A stretch of 64,000 bases of DNA from an uncultured Oscillospiraceae bacterium (GCA_900549825.1 URQB01000004.1:91784-155783), one strand, 5' to 3'; numbered from the stretch's first letter, positions 24,265 through 33,437 are shown. Notes: generated by a model not told the origin, from the letters alone. Made by a program: numbers and translations.

Positions 24265-25185
24265 ATGAATGTAAAAGCTATACGCTCTGATCATATTTAT
24301 CAGAAAATTATGATGGCTCCAGTTGAAAAGCGTGATGATATTTATCGGTACGAATTGATGCAGCCCTTTGAAGGTAAATGGGCGTGCTATCATGTTCCTC
24401 TCAAAGCGCCACAAAAAAATGGATATGATGTTATTATGGCAAGCAGTATGCTTGGTTTCCTAGCACCAACTAAAGTTGATGAAAGCCAATATAAAAACAT
24501 TGAGCTTTTAGCTTCTAATGATTTTTGGAACGCTTGCCAACAATCTATTGAAAAATCTCTGTCCTGTTTTACTGAACGTGGCATTGAATTACCCGTTAAG
24601 GATTATCTTTTTACGATACTGCTTGCTAATCCTGAAAGCCCTTATACGATACTTAATGAAGGCTATTGTGGAGATGGTGGTATTCCGGGATATATTTTTG
24701 TTTGGTTAACACCATCAGACTATACTATGAAAAGGCTTCCTGTCGCTCTTGCCCATGAAACAAATCATAACATTCGTTTTCAATTTGAGAAATGGCATAA
24801 TGACATAACTTTAGCTGAAATGATGGTGAGTGAGGGATTGGCCGAGAATTTTGCCACCTATTTGTACGGAGAAGAAAATGTTGGCCCTTGGGTCAGCAAA
24901 ACAGATTTTGAAACATTAAATGAATACATTAAACCTATTATTCGAGAGGGGTTAGATGCCCAAGGATTGGATCATTTAACAGCATATCTTTATGGTGACG
25001 AAATGGCAAAAATGCAAAATTATTTCCCTGTTGGTTTGCCATATTGTGCTGGATATGCGTGTGGGTATCACATGGTCAAATATTACTTAAAGAAAACAGG
25101 ACAGGACATAATTGACGCAACATTGACTCCGACAGCAAATATTTTAAAGGAGGTTGAAGGCTTTTGGGACGAAATAACACAATGA
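24265..25185 (+). CDS. DUF2268-type predicted zinc metalloprotease
   Basis: 306 residues from the ATG at 24265 (AAAGGA upstream; starts MNVKAIRSDHIYQK). HExxH zinc site HETNH at 164-168, with downstream Glu residues in SEGLAENFATYLYG (about 190 and 194) as candidate third ligand, the layout of YjaZ/DUF2268 proteins. No signal peptide, so cytoplasmic. Its stop overlaps the MerR start (ATGA) and both sit behind a MerR-type promoter, so the protein is probably made when the regulator binds its ligand. In related pairs the partner of a TipAS regulator is often a resistance or detoxifying gene; here that is inference. Confidence 0.75.
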   Translation: MNVKAIRSDHIYQKIMMAPVEKRDDIYRYELMQPFEGKWACYHVPLKAPQKNGYDVIMASSMLGFLAPTKVDESQYKNIELLASNDFWNACQQSIEKSLSCFTERGIELPVKDYLFTILLANPESPYTILNEGYCGDGGIPGYIFVWLTPSDYTMKRLPVALAHETNHNIRFQFEKWHNDITLAEMMVSEGLAENFATYLYGEENVGPWVSKTDFETLNEYIKPIIREGLDAQGLDHLTAYLYGDEMAKMQNYFPVGLPYCAGYACGYHMVKYYLKKTGQDIIDATLTPTANILKEVEGFWDEITQ

Positions 25186-25943
25186 CTGTAAATGAGGTTG
25201 CTAAATTGACTGGCATTACAATTAGAACATTGCATTACTATGACCAAATTGGGTTACTATCACCGTCAATAAAGACTGATACAAAATATCGAATTTATAC
25301 CAATGATGACTTAGAGCGTTTGCAGGAAGTGCTTTTCTTCAAAGAGATTGGCTTCTCTCTAAAAGAAATAAAACTTTTGACAACATCATCGTTATATAAC
25401 AGAGAAGAAGCATTGCAACGGCATATCAAAATTCTTGAATTAAAAAGAAAGCGTATTGACAAGCTGATAGCTCTGGTGAAAGATACATTGGCTGGAAAAC
25501 ACAAATACAGTTTTGATGCTTTTTCAAATCGGGAGATTCTGGATGCTCAAGCTGCCATCAGAAAAGAGGTTTGCGCTCGTTGGGAAAACACGAAAGAATA
25601 TCAAGAGTTTGTAGAATACTTCTCTGAACATACTGAAAGAGAACGAAATGACAAATGGAACGATCTAATAATGCACTCACAAAATATCTTTGAACAGTTA
25701 GCAGAATTCATGCCATTACCACCATCGACACCAAAGGTTCAGGCAATCGTTCAAGAATGGCAAGAGTATATAACTGATCACTTTTACCCTTGTTCAAATG
25801 AAATGCTATCCTATTTGGGAGAGCTCTATATTTCCGATGAACGCTTTACAACCTATATCAATAGGTTTAGCAATCAAAATTTGGCGCAATTTTTAAATCG
25901 AGCCATTCAATATTATTGTCAGACTGCCATCAGCGAAAAATAA
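25182..25943 (+). CDS. MerR-family regulator with TipAS ligand-binding domain
   Basis: 253 residues: MerR HTH (1-70; VNEVAKLTGITIRTLHYYDQ, then IGLL), a dimerising coiled coil (about 75-110) and a C-terminal TipAS-like domain (about 125-250) with KEVCARWENTKEY, HFYPCS and LYISDERFT, the fold that traps thiopeptide and other drugs in Streptomyces TipA. ATG at 25182 overlaps the upstream stop; an in-frame TTG at 25164 has AAAGGAGG 10 bases before it and may be the real start. Likely autoregulates through the promoter at 24205. Confidence 0.88.
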   Translation: MTVNEVAKLTGITIRTLHYYDQIGLLSPSIKTDTKYRIYTNDDLERLQEVLFFKEIGFSLKEIKLLTTSSLYNREEALQRHIKILELKRKRIDKLIALVKDTLAGKHKYSFDAFSNREILDAQAAIRKEVCARWENTKEYQEFVEYFSEHTERERNDKWNDLIMHSQNIFEQLAEFMPLPPSTPKVQAIVQEWQEYITDHFYPCSNEMLSYLGELYISDERFTTYINRFSNQNLAQFLNRAIQYYCQTAISEK

Positions 25944-25985
25944 AAAACCGCTGTTCCGGTAACAAATACTTATATCCAAATCTAT

Positions 25986-26029
25986 AACGGCGGTTTTGAA
26001 ATGACAGTCAAAGCCGCCGTTTTCTTTTT
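25986..26029 (+). terminator. terminator of the DUF2268-MerR operon
   Basis: AACGGCGG (25986-25993) pairs with CCGCCGTT (26014-26021), then TTTCTTTTT. Marks the right end of the AT-rich island. Confidence 0.75.
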
Positions 26030-26053
26030 GAAAAATGAGAATACGGAGGGTGT

Positions 26054-27670
26054 CTATGGCTGATCCGTAACCGGCCTTTCCTCACTCTCATGCTCCACAG
26101 AGATGAAATGATTGCGCGGCGCATATGCCCACCGCATCTCAAATGCCTTTACCGCGTCGATCGGCACATAAAGCTGGCCGCGCTGCCCGCGGAAGACGGG
26201 TGCGTCGAGCCTGAGCTCGCCGGAATCGGTCTGCGCAATATCGCTTCCCTCCGTGACGGTAAGGGAGTGGCCATAGACCGCCATAAACGCCTGCCCTTTG
26301 GTCTTCTCCACAGAACCACCGATATAGGCGATCAGGAGGGCGAGCGGCGCAAACCAGACGCCGTCTTTTTCCTCGCACGGTGTATCCACCTGGCAGAGCC
26401 CCGGGTCCATGCCCTTGAAGAACAGCCTGGTCCGGTTATAGATGGGCGCGAGCGCATGGGGAAGAATGCTGTCCTGCTCTTTATCGATCACGCATTGATC
26501 CACGATCCTGCCGTCATCCAGCATGGAGGTGAGCGTCACACGGCTGCCGTCCACTTCGACGATGGCGACCATAGACTTTTTCTCCTCATGCGGATAATAG
26601 GCTGCGTGCCAGACTTTTGCCAGTGTCCGCGATCCGGGCGGATTCTGATTGGAGTTGCCGAGCATGTAATGGATCGTGCCCTGGGAAGGCCGGTCGAATA
26701 GCTCCTCGTTCTTCAGCGGAAAACTGCGGGAAAAATTATGTTCATGGCCGGAAAAGACGATGTCGAACAGCTCAAAGCCCTCGCGCATCATCGGATATGC
26801 GTCGTAATTCTGACAGTCCGCGCCGGAATAGCAGATCGGGAAATGGTAGGAGCCGAATTTCCAGGTCTGGCGGCAGTCTTTCAGATCCTGTATGATCCAG
26901 TCGTTGACATCCTCTGGTCCGTTAACGCCCAGTACATTGAAATGTGCGTTGCCATAATCAAAGGAATAGTTCTCCGTCTTCCACCCCTCCGGGCCGTTAT
27001 CCGGATAAGAGCCTTCAAATTGTTTGCAGAAGAACTCGCCCGGCTCCGCATAATATCTTCCGATATAATTGCGATAATCCTGGAAGCCCCTGTTATCGTG
27101 GTTGCCTTCCGTCATCATAAACGGGATGGATTCCGCAATTCCCTTCAGGCCACTGAAAGCGCCGTTCCACTGCACCTCATGCTGGCCGCAGTCCGTATTG
27201 TCCCCCCCGGTGAGGATAAAGCGCGCATCCGGGTGCTGCTGTAAAACCGATTTGAGAAAGCGATTGAAACCGGAATAATCGGGGCAATCGAAGGGATCGC
27301 CCTTCTGCTGGTCGGAAACGCATAGAAACTTAAACTTCGTCAGGTGCTCCGGCTCAGTGGTAAAAGAAAACCCCTCGCTGCGAAAATCCGATGAGCCGCA
27401 GGTATAGTAATATTTTGTATCCGGCTTCAGACCGGTCAGATGCGCCCAAAACAGACGGCTGATATCGATATCGCTTTCAAACACCTTTGTCCGGGCGGGG
27501 ACGCGCATGCTCTCGCCGCCTCCCGCCTCCCGATATTCGACATAGCCTTCCGAAACGTCCGTGCTCGTGCGCCAGGTGACGGTCATCGAGGTCTTTGCAT
27601 CCCCGGAGATACTGAGCATGATGTGGTCCGGCTGTGGCGCCGAACCGCGGACCGGCTTTGGTTTCGCCAT
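26054..27670 (-). CDS. purple acid phosphatase-like metallophosphoesterase
   Basis: 538 residues. An N-terminal fibronectin-type PAP domain (about 15-107), then the calcineurin-like domain with metal motifs CVSD (117-120), GGDNTD (155-160), GNHD (189-192) and GHEH (308-311). Around 430-530 is a region that looks like a copper-amine-oxidase-N/stalk domain (VPIDAVKAFEMRWAY). Such enzymes are usually secreted, but no signal peptide or anchor is visible (starts MAKPKPVRGSAPQPD). ATG at 27670 with AGGGGATG upstream. Monocistronic with its own promoter; substrate unknown. Confidence 0.85.
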   Translation of the reverse strand: MAKPKPVRGSAPQPDHIMLSISGDAKTSMTVTWRTSTDVSEGYVEYREAGGGESMRVPARTKVFESDIDISRLFWAHLTGLKPDTKYYYTCGSSDFRSEGFSFTTEPEHLTKFKFLCVSDQQKGDPFDCPDYSGFNRFLKSVLQQHPDARFILTGGDNTDCGQHEVQWNGAFSGLKGIAESIPFMMTEGNHDNRGFQDYRNYIGRYYAEPGEFFCKQFEGSYPDNGPEGWKTENYSFDYGNAHFNVLGVNGPEDVNDWIIQDLKDCRQTWKFGSYHFPICYSGADCQNYDAYPMMREGFELFDIVFSGHEHNFSRSFPLKNEELFDRPSQGTIHYMLGNSNQNPPGSRTLAKVWHAAYYPHEEKKSMVAIVEVDGSRVTLTSMLDDGRIVDQCVIDKEQDSILPHALAPIYNRTRLFFKGMDPGLCQVDTPCEEKDGVWFAPLALLIAYIGGSVEKTKGQAFMAVYGHSLTVTEGSDIAQTDSGELRLDAPVFRGQRGQLYVPIDAVKAFEMRWAYAPRNHFISVEHESEERPVTDQP

Positions 27671-27700
27671 ATTATCATCCCCTGTTTATTTATAGGGTTT

Positions 27701-27729
27701 ATTATATCATCTTTTCTGAGATCTGTCAT
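27701..27729 (-). promoter_or_regulatory. promoter of the metallophosphoesterase gene
   Basis: Minus-strand ATGACA (27729-27724), 17-bp spacer, TATAAT (27706-27701). Confidence 0.7.
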
Positions 27730-27755
27730 CCATTTGATCAATCAAATTGGAAAAA

Positions 27756-27795
27756 ATCGCCGCTTGTGAAGGGGGATCCTTACACAGGCGGCGAT
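27756..27795 (-). terminator. terminator of the tmk-to-acyltransferase operon
   Basis: Minus-strand stem ATCGCCGC/GCGGCGAT with a further paired GTGTAAGG-type arm, followed by TTTTTTCC; 12 bases after the stop at 27808. Confidence 0.85.
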
Positions 27796-27807
27796 CTAGA
27801 TCTATGA

Positions 27808-28680
27808 TCAAAATTCTCGATCCAAAGGGATCATTCCAAAGGTCTCGCCCAGCTCTCCTCCACTCAGCAGGTACTGTTTGACTGCACGCTGCAGGCTCGT
27901 ATTCTCCGGGTATTCTGCAACATTGCCGCCGGTCTTATACCAGATAAAACGGATTGCGGCATGGGAATGATCCTCATTCGTATGTATGATGCTGAACAGC
28001 TCCTGAAACTGCAAAATCCGGGAGGATGCGGGCAAAAGCTCTTTCAGCCGAGGATCCAGCAGCCAGGAATGTGTGATGAACCCCTTGAAATCAAAATCCG
28101 GAAAATACCGTGGGAAGAACTCCTTTGCCTGCTGGATGGAGTCCAGGCAGGCCTTCCGCTCCAGCGGTGCTCCTTTGGGGATATGGATATAAAGGCTTGG
28201 GGAGCCGTTGGGGATCGGAAGCGCTTCCAGCTCCTGTTTATTCAGCTTGCCGCGGAGATTCACCTTTGAAAACTGAAACTGCAGGCGGCCGAGCTGGAAC
28301 AGATTCATCGTAATATAATTCTTCGCCCATCCGATCTCTGAAAAACCGGGAACGCCGAACTCTGCCCTTCCGTTTTCCGTCCAGCGGGTGATATCAACCA
28401 TCATATCGTAATAATACTGCTCCGGAATCCCGCGCTCCCTGTAGCCCGCATAGGTATATTCCGCCGCACAGAGGAGCACGGCGAGCACCATGGGCGCATA
28501 TTTTTTCCGATCCGCTTTCAGCAGCCTTTGTAAATACAGGACGTCGTTTCGCTGATACATCCTTTTGGCATGCCGTTCGATGCGTCTCGGCTGCCGCTCC
28601 ATCTCCAGAAAAGCAAGCGACCGGTCCTCCTGCGGCAATTGAATTCGGCTACATAAATCTTCGATAAAGGCTTGATTCAT
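27808..28680 (-). CDS. acyltransferase-domain protein (NAT_N/GNAT_C type)
   Basis: 290 residues resembling the Firmicute family built of an N-terminal helical NAT_N-like domain (to about 125) and a GNAT-like C-terminal domain (about 130-280; SLYIHIPKGAPLERKACLDS, then FFPRYFPDFDFKGFITHSWLLDP split in two parts). Acyl donor and acceptor are unknown. It starts 9 bases after the U32 stop, so it is the last gene of the operon. Confidence 0.65.
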   Translation of the reverse strand: MNQAFIEDLCSRIQLPQEDRSLAFLEMERQPRRIERHAKRMYQRNDVLYLQRLLKADRKKYAPMVLAVLLCAAEYTYAGYRERGIPEQYYYDMMVDITRWTENGRAEFGVPGFSEIGWAKNYITMNLFQLGRLQFQFSKVNLRGKLNKQELEALPIPNGSPSLYIHIPKGAPLERKACLDSIQQAKEFFPRYFPDFDFKGFITHSWLLDPRLKELLPASSRILQFQELFSIIHTNEDHSHAAIRFIWYKTGGNVAEYPENTSLQRAVKQYLLSGGELGETFGMIPLDREF

Positions 28681-28689
28681 TCCATCGGC

Positions 28690-29940
28690 CTACCCTTCCA
28701 TCTTTCTCTCCCGGCGTAAAATCGCGCCTGGTGCAACGGTACGCGCACAGCGGACCCACACCCGCATCATAGGATGCGGCGCGCTCTCCAAAGGAACGCC
28801 TTCTGCGTCATAAAGCTCCTGTACAGTGATCTCATAGGGCGCTTTCCCCGCTTCCAGGACGCTCAGCGTCTCGCCCCGGTAAAAACGGTTGCGCTGGACG
28901 GCGTGAAGCAGCCCATCCGCCGTATCTTCGGCCAGCGCGGCAACCTCCCAGTAGCGACGGTAGCCGCCTTCATAAAAAATCTGGGCGTCCGCCTGCGGCT
29001 TCTCAAAATAAAAACCGGTGCAGTATTCCCTGTGGCTGACTCGGGAAAGCTCCTCCAAAATCCACGGCTCCGGATGGTAAGTCGTCTGATCCGCCGCATT
29101 CAGATACCTGTCGATCGCGCACCGGTATGCATTGGTCACGACTGCCGTATAATAAGCGGATTTTGCCCTGCCCTCTATTTTAAAGCTGGTCACGCCGGCT
29201 TGAACAAGCTCCGGAATATGTTCGATCATGCACATGTCCCGTGCATTCAGAAGATACGTCCCATCCTGATCCTCACCGATCGGAAAAAACTGCCCCGGCC
29301 GTTTTTCCTCCACCAGATGATATTTCCAGCGGCAGGGCTGCGCGCAGTCGCCGCGGTTGGAATCCCTGCCAGTCAAATAATTGGAGAGCAGGCACCGGCC
29401 GGAAAAAGAGACACACATTGCTCCATGCACAAAACACTCGATTTCCAAATCACCCGGTGTGCGGGCACGCAACTCACCAATCTCCGAAAGGGACATTTCC
29501 CGCGCCGTGACAATGCGTTTGGCCCCAAGGGCGTAGAAGGCATGTGCAGCGGCGAAGTTGACGACCCCGGCCTGCGTGGAAACGTGGATTTCAACCTGAG
29601 GCGTATAGCGCCTGGCAAGCTCCATCACACCCAGATCTGTGATGATAAAGGCGTCCACGCCACAATCCGCCCACGCCGTCAGAAATGCCGGCAGCTCATC
29701 GATCTCCGCATTGCGCGGCAGGGTGTTGCAGGTCAGATACACCCGCACGCCCCTTTCGTGCGCATAAGCGACCGCGCTTCGCAGCTCGTCAAACGTAAAA
29801 TTGGCGGGCGCGGCGCGCATTCCAAAGGAAGTCCCGCCGAGATATACAGCGTCCGCTCCGAATCGGACGGCGGCTTCCAGTCGTTCGCGATCCCCTGCGG
29901 GAGCAAGCAGTTCGGGAATACATTCGTTTCGAGCCATCAT
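28690..29940 (-). CDS. U32-family protein, TrhP-like tRNA hydroxylation factor
   Basis: 416 residues of the U32 group, members of which (TrhP/RlhA) are required for 5-hydroxylation of tRNA U34 or of 23S rRNA rather than being peptidases. TIM-barrel start LLAPAGDRERLEAAVRFGAD, and a Cys set C176, C183, C199 and C203 in FVHGAMC, SGRC and DCAQPC, probable Fe-S ligands. It follows mltG with an ATGA overlap; in B. subtilis mltG (yrrL) is likewise followed by yrrM-yrrN-yrrO, the last two being trhP genes. Confidence 0.85.
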   Translation of the reverse strand: MMARNECIPELLAPAGDRERLEAAVRFGADAVYLGGTSFGMRAAPANFTFDELRSAVAYAHERGVRVYLTCNTLPRNAEIDELPAFLTAWADCGVDAFIITDLGVMELARRYTPQVEIHVSTQAGVVNFAAAHAFYALGAKRIVTAREMSLSEIGELRARTPGDLEIECFVHGAMCVSFSGRCLLSNYLTGRDSNRGDCAQPCRWKYHLVEEKRPGQFFPIGEDQDGTYLLNARDMCMIEHIPELVQAGVTSFKIEGRAKSAYYTAVVTNAYRCAIDRYLNAADQTTYHPEPWILEELSRVSHREYCTGFYFEKPQADAQIFYEGGYRRYWEVAALAEDTADGLLHAVQRNRFYRGETLSVLEAGKAPYEITVQELYDAEGVPLESAPHPMMRVWVRCARTVAPGAILRRERKMEG

Positions 29941-31310
29941 GAATTCTGTAAAGCCTTGACCTGGTTGGCGTTGTGCTCCTCCAATGTTTTCGCCATATAG
30001 ATCTTGCCATTTTTATCATGATAAAAATACAGATAGTTCGTATCTTTCGGATATAAGGCCGCCTCAATCGCATCCGCGCCGGGATTGCAGATAGGCCCGG
30101 CCGGAAGCTCACTGCAAAGATAGGTATAATACCGGTTCCGATACGCCAGATATTCTCCGTCAGAAACATTCGGTTTGATATAACGATCCACATACGCGCC
30201 TGTGCTGTCGCATTCCAGCTTCATCGACTTCTTCAGCCGGTTGTGTATGACGGAAGATACGAGCCCCATCTGCTCTTTGTTCGCCGCTTCCTTCTGGATG
30301 ACGGAAGCAATCGTCACGATCTCATCGACCGTCATCCCCAGTTCTTTTGCGCGCGCTTCATATTTGCTGATAAATTTCTCCTGGAAATTGTCGAGGAAGC
30401 GCCGGATTGCATGCGTCTCGTTCTCTTCCACATAGAATTCGTACGTATCGGGATACAGATACCCCTCCAGCTTACGAAAACGCTGATTCGCCTCCGGCAG
30501 GGACTTGATAAAGCTATATTCATTGAAATTGACTGTCTGCATATTTTCATAAAATGCTTTTCGGTCGCAAATGCCGTATTTCTCGAGGCGCTCCACGATC
30601 TGATCGACCGTCCAGCCCTCCGGGAAAGTCAGTTTCTTGGTTTCCACCGTTTTGGGCGCATCCTTGATCGCATTGAGCATCCCCTCAACGCCCATTTTCT
30701 TATTCAGCTGATAAATGCCATTGAGATATTTGATGTCCTCCACTTTATGATCCGTGCCGCGGTTGCGCAGTGCAAAAATGGTGTTGACGAAAAAATTGCA
30801 AAAATGAGGATGGTTGATGAGGCCATTATCCTGCAAAATCTGCAGGATGTCCATCTGAGAAGCATTTTCCGGTATGGTGACGCTCGTCTTGGTATCGCTG
30901 CCTGTCAACGCAAGCACGTCGTTGATGCAGGAAAGCAGATAGAGAGAACTCGCAATGGAGAGAACGAGGATCACGCACAGTGCAAGGGCCCGGGGATTGG
31001 AAATTTTTTTCTTCCCTTTTTTCACTGTCGTCCCCACCTCCTTGGCTTTGGCAGCCTGCTGCCTGTTTTTTATCGTTTTATGTAGATTGGCAAAGCGGTT
31101 CGATCGGCTGCCGGCCGGCTCCTGTTCGTCAATCAAAACCTTAAAATTTTGAACGAACTTTGTGCGGTCGATCTGGCTTTCATAAAAACGGTCCGCATCC
31201 TCCCCCGTCAGATGAGAAGGACTCGTCCTCTTTTCGGAAGGATCCCCGGAAGCGGTCCGGCCGGAGGGCGTGTTTTCATCAGGATGGGATGTCTGTTTGT
31301 TCTGATCCAT
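29937..31310 (-). CDS. mltG: endolytic transglycosylase MltG
   Basis: Membrane-bound lytic transglycosylase that cuts nascent peptidoglycan glycan strands. 457 residues: a long polar cytoplasmic N-terminus (1-110, with a Lys-rich part), one membrane helix (about 118-146), a LysM-like segment (TFPEGWTVDQIVERL), and the YceG domain with the catalytic Glu in SVIQKEAANKEQM near 340 and the NRLK / LECDST signature. ATG at 31310 with AAAGGA upstream. C-terminal half has YLYFYHDKNGKI typical of the family. Confidence 0.93.
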   Translation of the reverse strand: MDQNKQTSHPDENTPSGRTASGDPSEKRTSPSHLTGEDADRFYESQIDRTKFVQNFKVLIDEQEPAGSRSNRFANLHKTIKNRQQAAKAKEVGTTVKKGKKKISNPRALALCVILVLSIASSLYLLSCINDVLALTGSDTKTSVTIPENASQMDILQILQDNGLINHPHFCNFFVNTIFALRNRGTDHKVEDIKYLNGIYQLNKKMGVEGMLNAIKDAPKTVETKKLTFPEGWTVDQIVERLEKYGICDRKAFYENMQTVNFNEYSFIKSLPEANQRFRKLEGYLYPDTYEFYVEENETHAIRRFLDNFQEKFISKYEARAKELGMTVDEIVTIASVIQKEAANKEQMGLVSSVIHNRLKKSMKLECDSTGAYVDRYIKPNVSDGEYLAYRNRYYTYLCSELPAGPICNPGADAIEAALYPKDTNYLYFYHDKNGKIYMAKTLEEHNANQVKALQNS

Positions 31311-31389
31311 ATCAATGACCAATCCTTTCGCGTCGCGATTGAAAATCTATCTGAAAACCCGGAGCTCACAGGAAGCATGCCAGGGCGTT

Positions 31390-31995
31390 TTAAAGCGGCC
31401 TGCGCCGGGCGCCGCCAGCCCCCGGGAGAATCTTTCGCTGCGTAACGATCAGGTTCACAGGCCGGTCATAACGGCCCGCGGGCAGGCTCCTTGCCATGCA
31501 GCTATCATAACACATCCCGACTGTGCTCCCGCCGAAGCGGGCCAGAAAGCGGTCGTAGTATCCTTTTCCATAGCCCAGACGGTAGCCCTGAAAGTCAAAG
31601 GCAAGCGCCGGTACAATACAGAGGCCCTCTGAAAAATCCTCCAGCAAAGCGCTCTTTTGAGGATCGGGCTCCAAAACGCCGAACGTGCCCGCAGAGAGCT
31701 CGTCCAGTGAATGGATCAGGTAAAATTCCATTTCCCGCGTACCGGGTACGCAGCGCGGAACGGCGACTTTCTTCCCTGCTTCGATAGATTTTTCGATCAG
31801 GCGGCGGGTATCCACCTCAATCGCCGTCGATACATAGGTCAGGATCGTTTCAGAATCGCGATATTGCCATAGATTCATCATGCGGTTGAGAATCTTCAGA
31901 TCCATTTCATCCTTTGCCGCCGGAGAAAGGCCCATGCGCAGCTTTTTATAACGGCTGCGCAGTTCCGCCTTGATCGGCCTGATATCCTGCCTCAT
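31390..31995 (-). CDS. 5-formyltetrahydrofolate cyclo-ligase
   Basis: Converts 5-formyl-THF to 5,10-methenyl-THF with ATP. 201 residues with basic N-terminal RSRYKKLR substrate loop, VPRCVPGTREMEFY near 77, and the ATP/Mg motif RLGYGKGYYDRFL near 140. ATG at 31995 overlaps the DJ-1 stop (ATGA). The C-terminus (ARRRPL) is slightly longer than usual. Confidence 0.93.
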   Translation of the reverse strand: MRQDIRPIKAELRSRYKKLRMGLSPAAKDEMDLKILNRMMNLWQYRDSETILTYVSTAIEVDTRRLIEKSIEAGKKVAVPRCVPGTREMEFYLIHSLDELSAGTFGVLEPDPQKSALLEDFSEGLCIVPALAFDFQGYRLGYGKGYYDRFLARFGGSTVGMCYDSCMARSLPAGRYDRPVNLIVTQRKILPGAGGARRRPL

Positions 31996-32534
31996 CGGCA
32001 CTGCAGTGATGCGCGGATCGCATCCGCCTTTGCCTGTCCGGCAAACTCCGCTGCGATCGCCAGGCCGAAATCGACTGCAACACCCGCGCCGCGCCCAGTG
32101 ATGAACTGCCCGTCCTTACAGACATAGGCGCTGCTGAGCTTCGCACCGTAAAGCTCCTGCTCCATGCCGGGGAAACAGGTGGCCTCTTTTCCCTCCAGCA
32201 ACCCCTTGTGCCCAAGGATCGACGGAGCGGCACAGATTGCGGCAACGAGTTTGCCGTGCTCCACCGCATAATCGATAAAATGCTGGACCGTCTGCGCCTT
32301 TTCGAGATTCAGCGTTCCGGGCATTCCGCCGGGAAGGACGACCGCCTGAAGGGACGCATCCGCATCAGCCTGCGCATCCGCAAGGTCGCAGTCCACAACG
32401 ATCCCGTGCGCACCTGCTATTTTGCTTCCGCCGATTCCCACCGTACAGACCTCCAGCTCAGCGCGGCGGAGCATATCCACCGTGGCGACTGCTTCAACCT
32501 CTTCAAAGCCATTCGCAAAGAAAACGTAAATCAT
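31992..32534 (-). CDS. DJ-1/PfpI (YajL-like) family protein
   Basis: 180 residues: MIYVFFANGFEEVEAVATVD with the conserved Glu, LPGGMPG near 70 and the nucleophile elbow AAICAAPSILG near 100 carrying the reactive Cys. Related proteins act as deglycases or stress chaperones; exact activity cannot be told. ATG at 32534 preceded by GGAGGAATT. Confidence 0.9.
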   Translation of the reverse strand: MIYVFFANGFEEVEAVATVDMLRRAELEVCTVGIGGSKIAGAHGIVVDCDLADAQADADASLQAVVLPGGMPGTLNLEKAQTVQHFIDYAVEHGKLVAAICAAPSILGHKGLLEGKEATCFPGMEQELYGAKLSSAYVCKDGQFITGRGAGVAVDFGLAIAAEFAGQAKADAIRASLQCR

Positions 32535-32555
32535 ATTCGTAATTCCTCCATCCAT

Positions 32556-33437
32556 TTATCCAAGTGAAAGCCCCAGATAAGCATTTTGCAGCGTCAGCGG
32601 CAACTGCGCCGCCCTCCGGGAAATGGGACGCAGCATCCCGTATGCGTTTTTTTCCGCCCGGTTGGAAAGCGGCAGCAGCCCGGCAGGACAGCGCAGGGAA
32701 AACTCCCAGGCATCACAGGCGCCGGTCAGTGCGGAAAAGAGATGAGGCAGTACCGCCCGTTCGGAAGCCAAAAGCTCCTGTACAATACAGGCATTCTCCT
32801 GCTGCTGATACAGGCAGTAGCCCTCCCCAGCCTCCGCCGTTTTCACGCACAGCGCGTTTCCGCCGGTAAACAGGTGCTCCTCCAGCGCATAACGCACCGC
32901 ACCGTCATCCCATATAAGGTGATCCCGGTTTTGGAGCGCATTCCGGCGGATTTCAGCCATTTCCTGCGCTGTGAGCGGGCCGCTGAATCCGCTTGTGCCA
33001 GAGGCAATCTCTTCCGCCTCCTGCCGGGAAAGCCGCACCGTTTCGCAATAGAAGGCATTTTGAAAGCCGCAATCCGCATAATAACGAAATAGGCTCTGCG
33101 AGGCCGGAACCAGGGCGATACAGTCCGCCCCCTCCTCTGCGGCGGCCAACGCCGCAAAATCGATCAGGCTGCGCATCAGCCCCCGCCCCCGGTACGCCTG
33201 CTCCGTGCAGGCCGCATAAAGGTACCGGGCGGCATAGTGCCCCTGTGCGCACTGAACCGTCGCATTCAGCAAAAACAGCATGGATACGGGGCGGCCCTCT
33301 TCCTCATAGAAAAACGTCTCCCGCGGAGAAAACCGGTTTTCAAAGAAAAAGGAGATATATGCTCTGCTGTCTCCAAAAGACGCTTCCCACAGCTCCATCA
33401 GCAGCGGAAGATCCTCCCGCCGCGCACGGCGGATCAC
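32556..33437 (-). CDS. GNAT-family N-acetyltransferase
   Basis: 293 residues. N-terminal GNAT fold with the acetyl-CoA loop EQAYRGRGLMRSLI near 78-91 and ALVPASQSLFRYYADCGF near 107-124; the C-terminal half is a second, less conserved domain, as in Eis-like two-domain acetyltransferases. GTG start overlaps the DUF2156 stop by 4 bases, so translation is coupled. Substrate unknown. Confidence 0.88.
   Translation of the reverse strand: MIRRARREDLPLLMELWEASFGDSRAYISFFFENRFSPRETFFYEEEGRPVSMLFLLNATVQCAQGHYAARYLYAACTEQAYRGRGLMRSLIDFAALAAAEEGADCIALVPASQSLFRYYADCGFQNAFYCETVRLSRQEAEEIASGTSGFSGPLTAQEMAEIRRNALQNRDHLIWDDGAVRYALEEHLFTGGNALCVKTAEAGEGYCLYQQQENACIVQELLASERAVLPHLFSALTGACDAWEFSLRCPAGLLPLSNRAEKNAYGMLRPISRRAAQLPLTLQNAYLGLSLG

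Noticed and set aside
28690..29940. U32 protein as a collagenase-like virulence peptidase
   Set aside because: The Cys set and the mltG neighbourhood fit the RNA-hydroxylation (TrhP/RlhA) group better.
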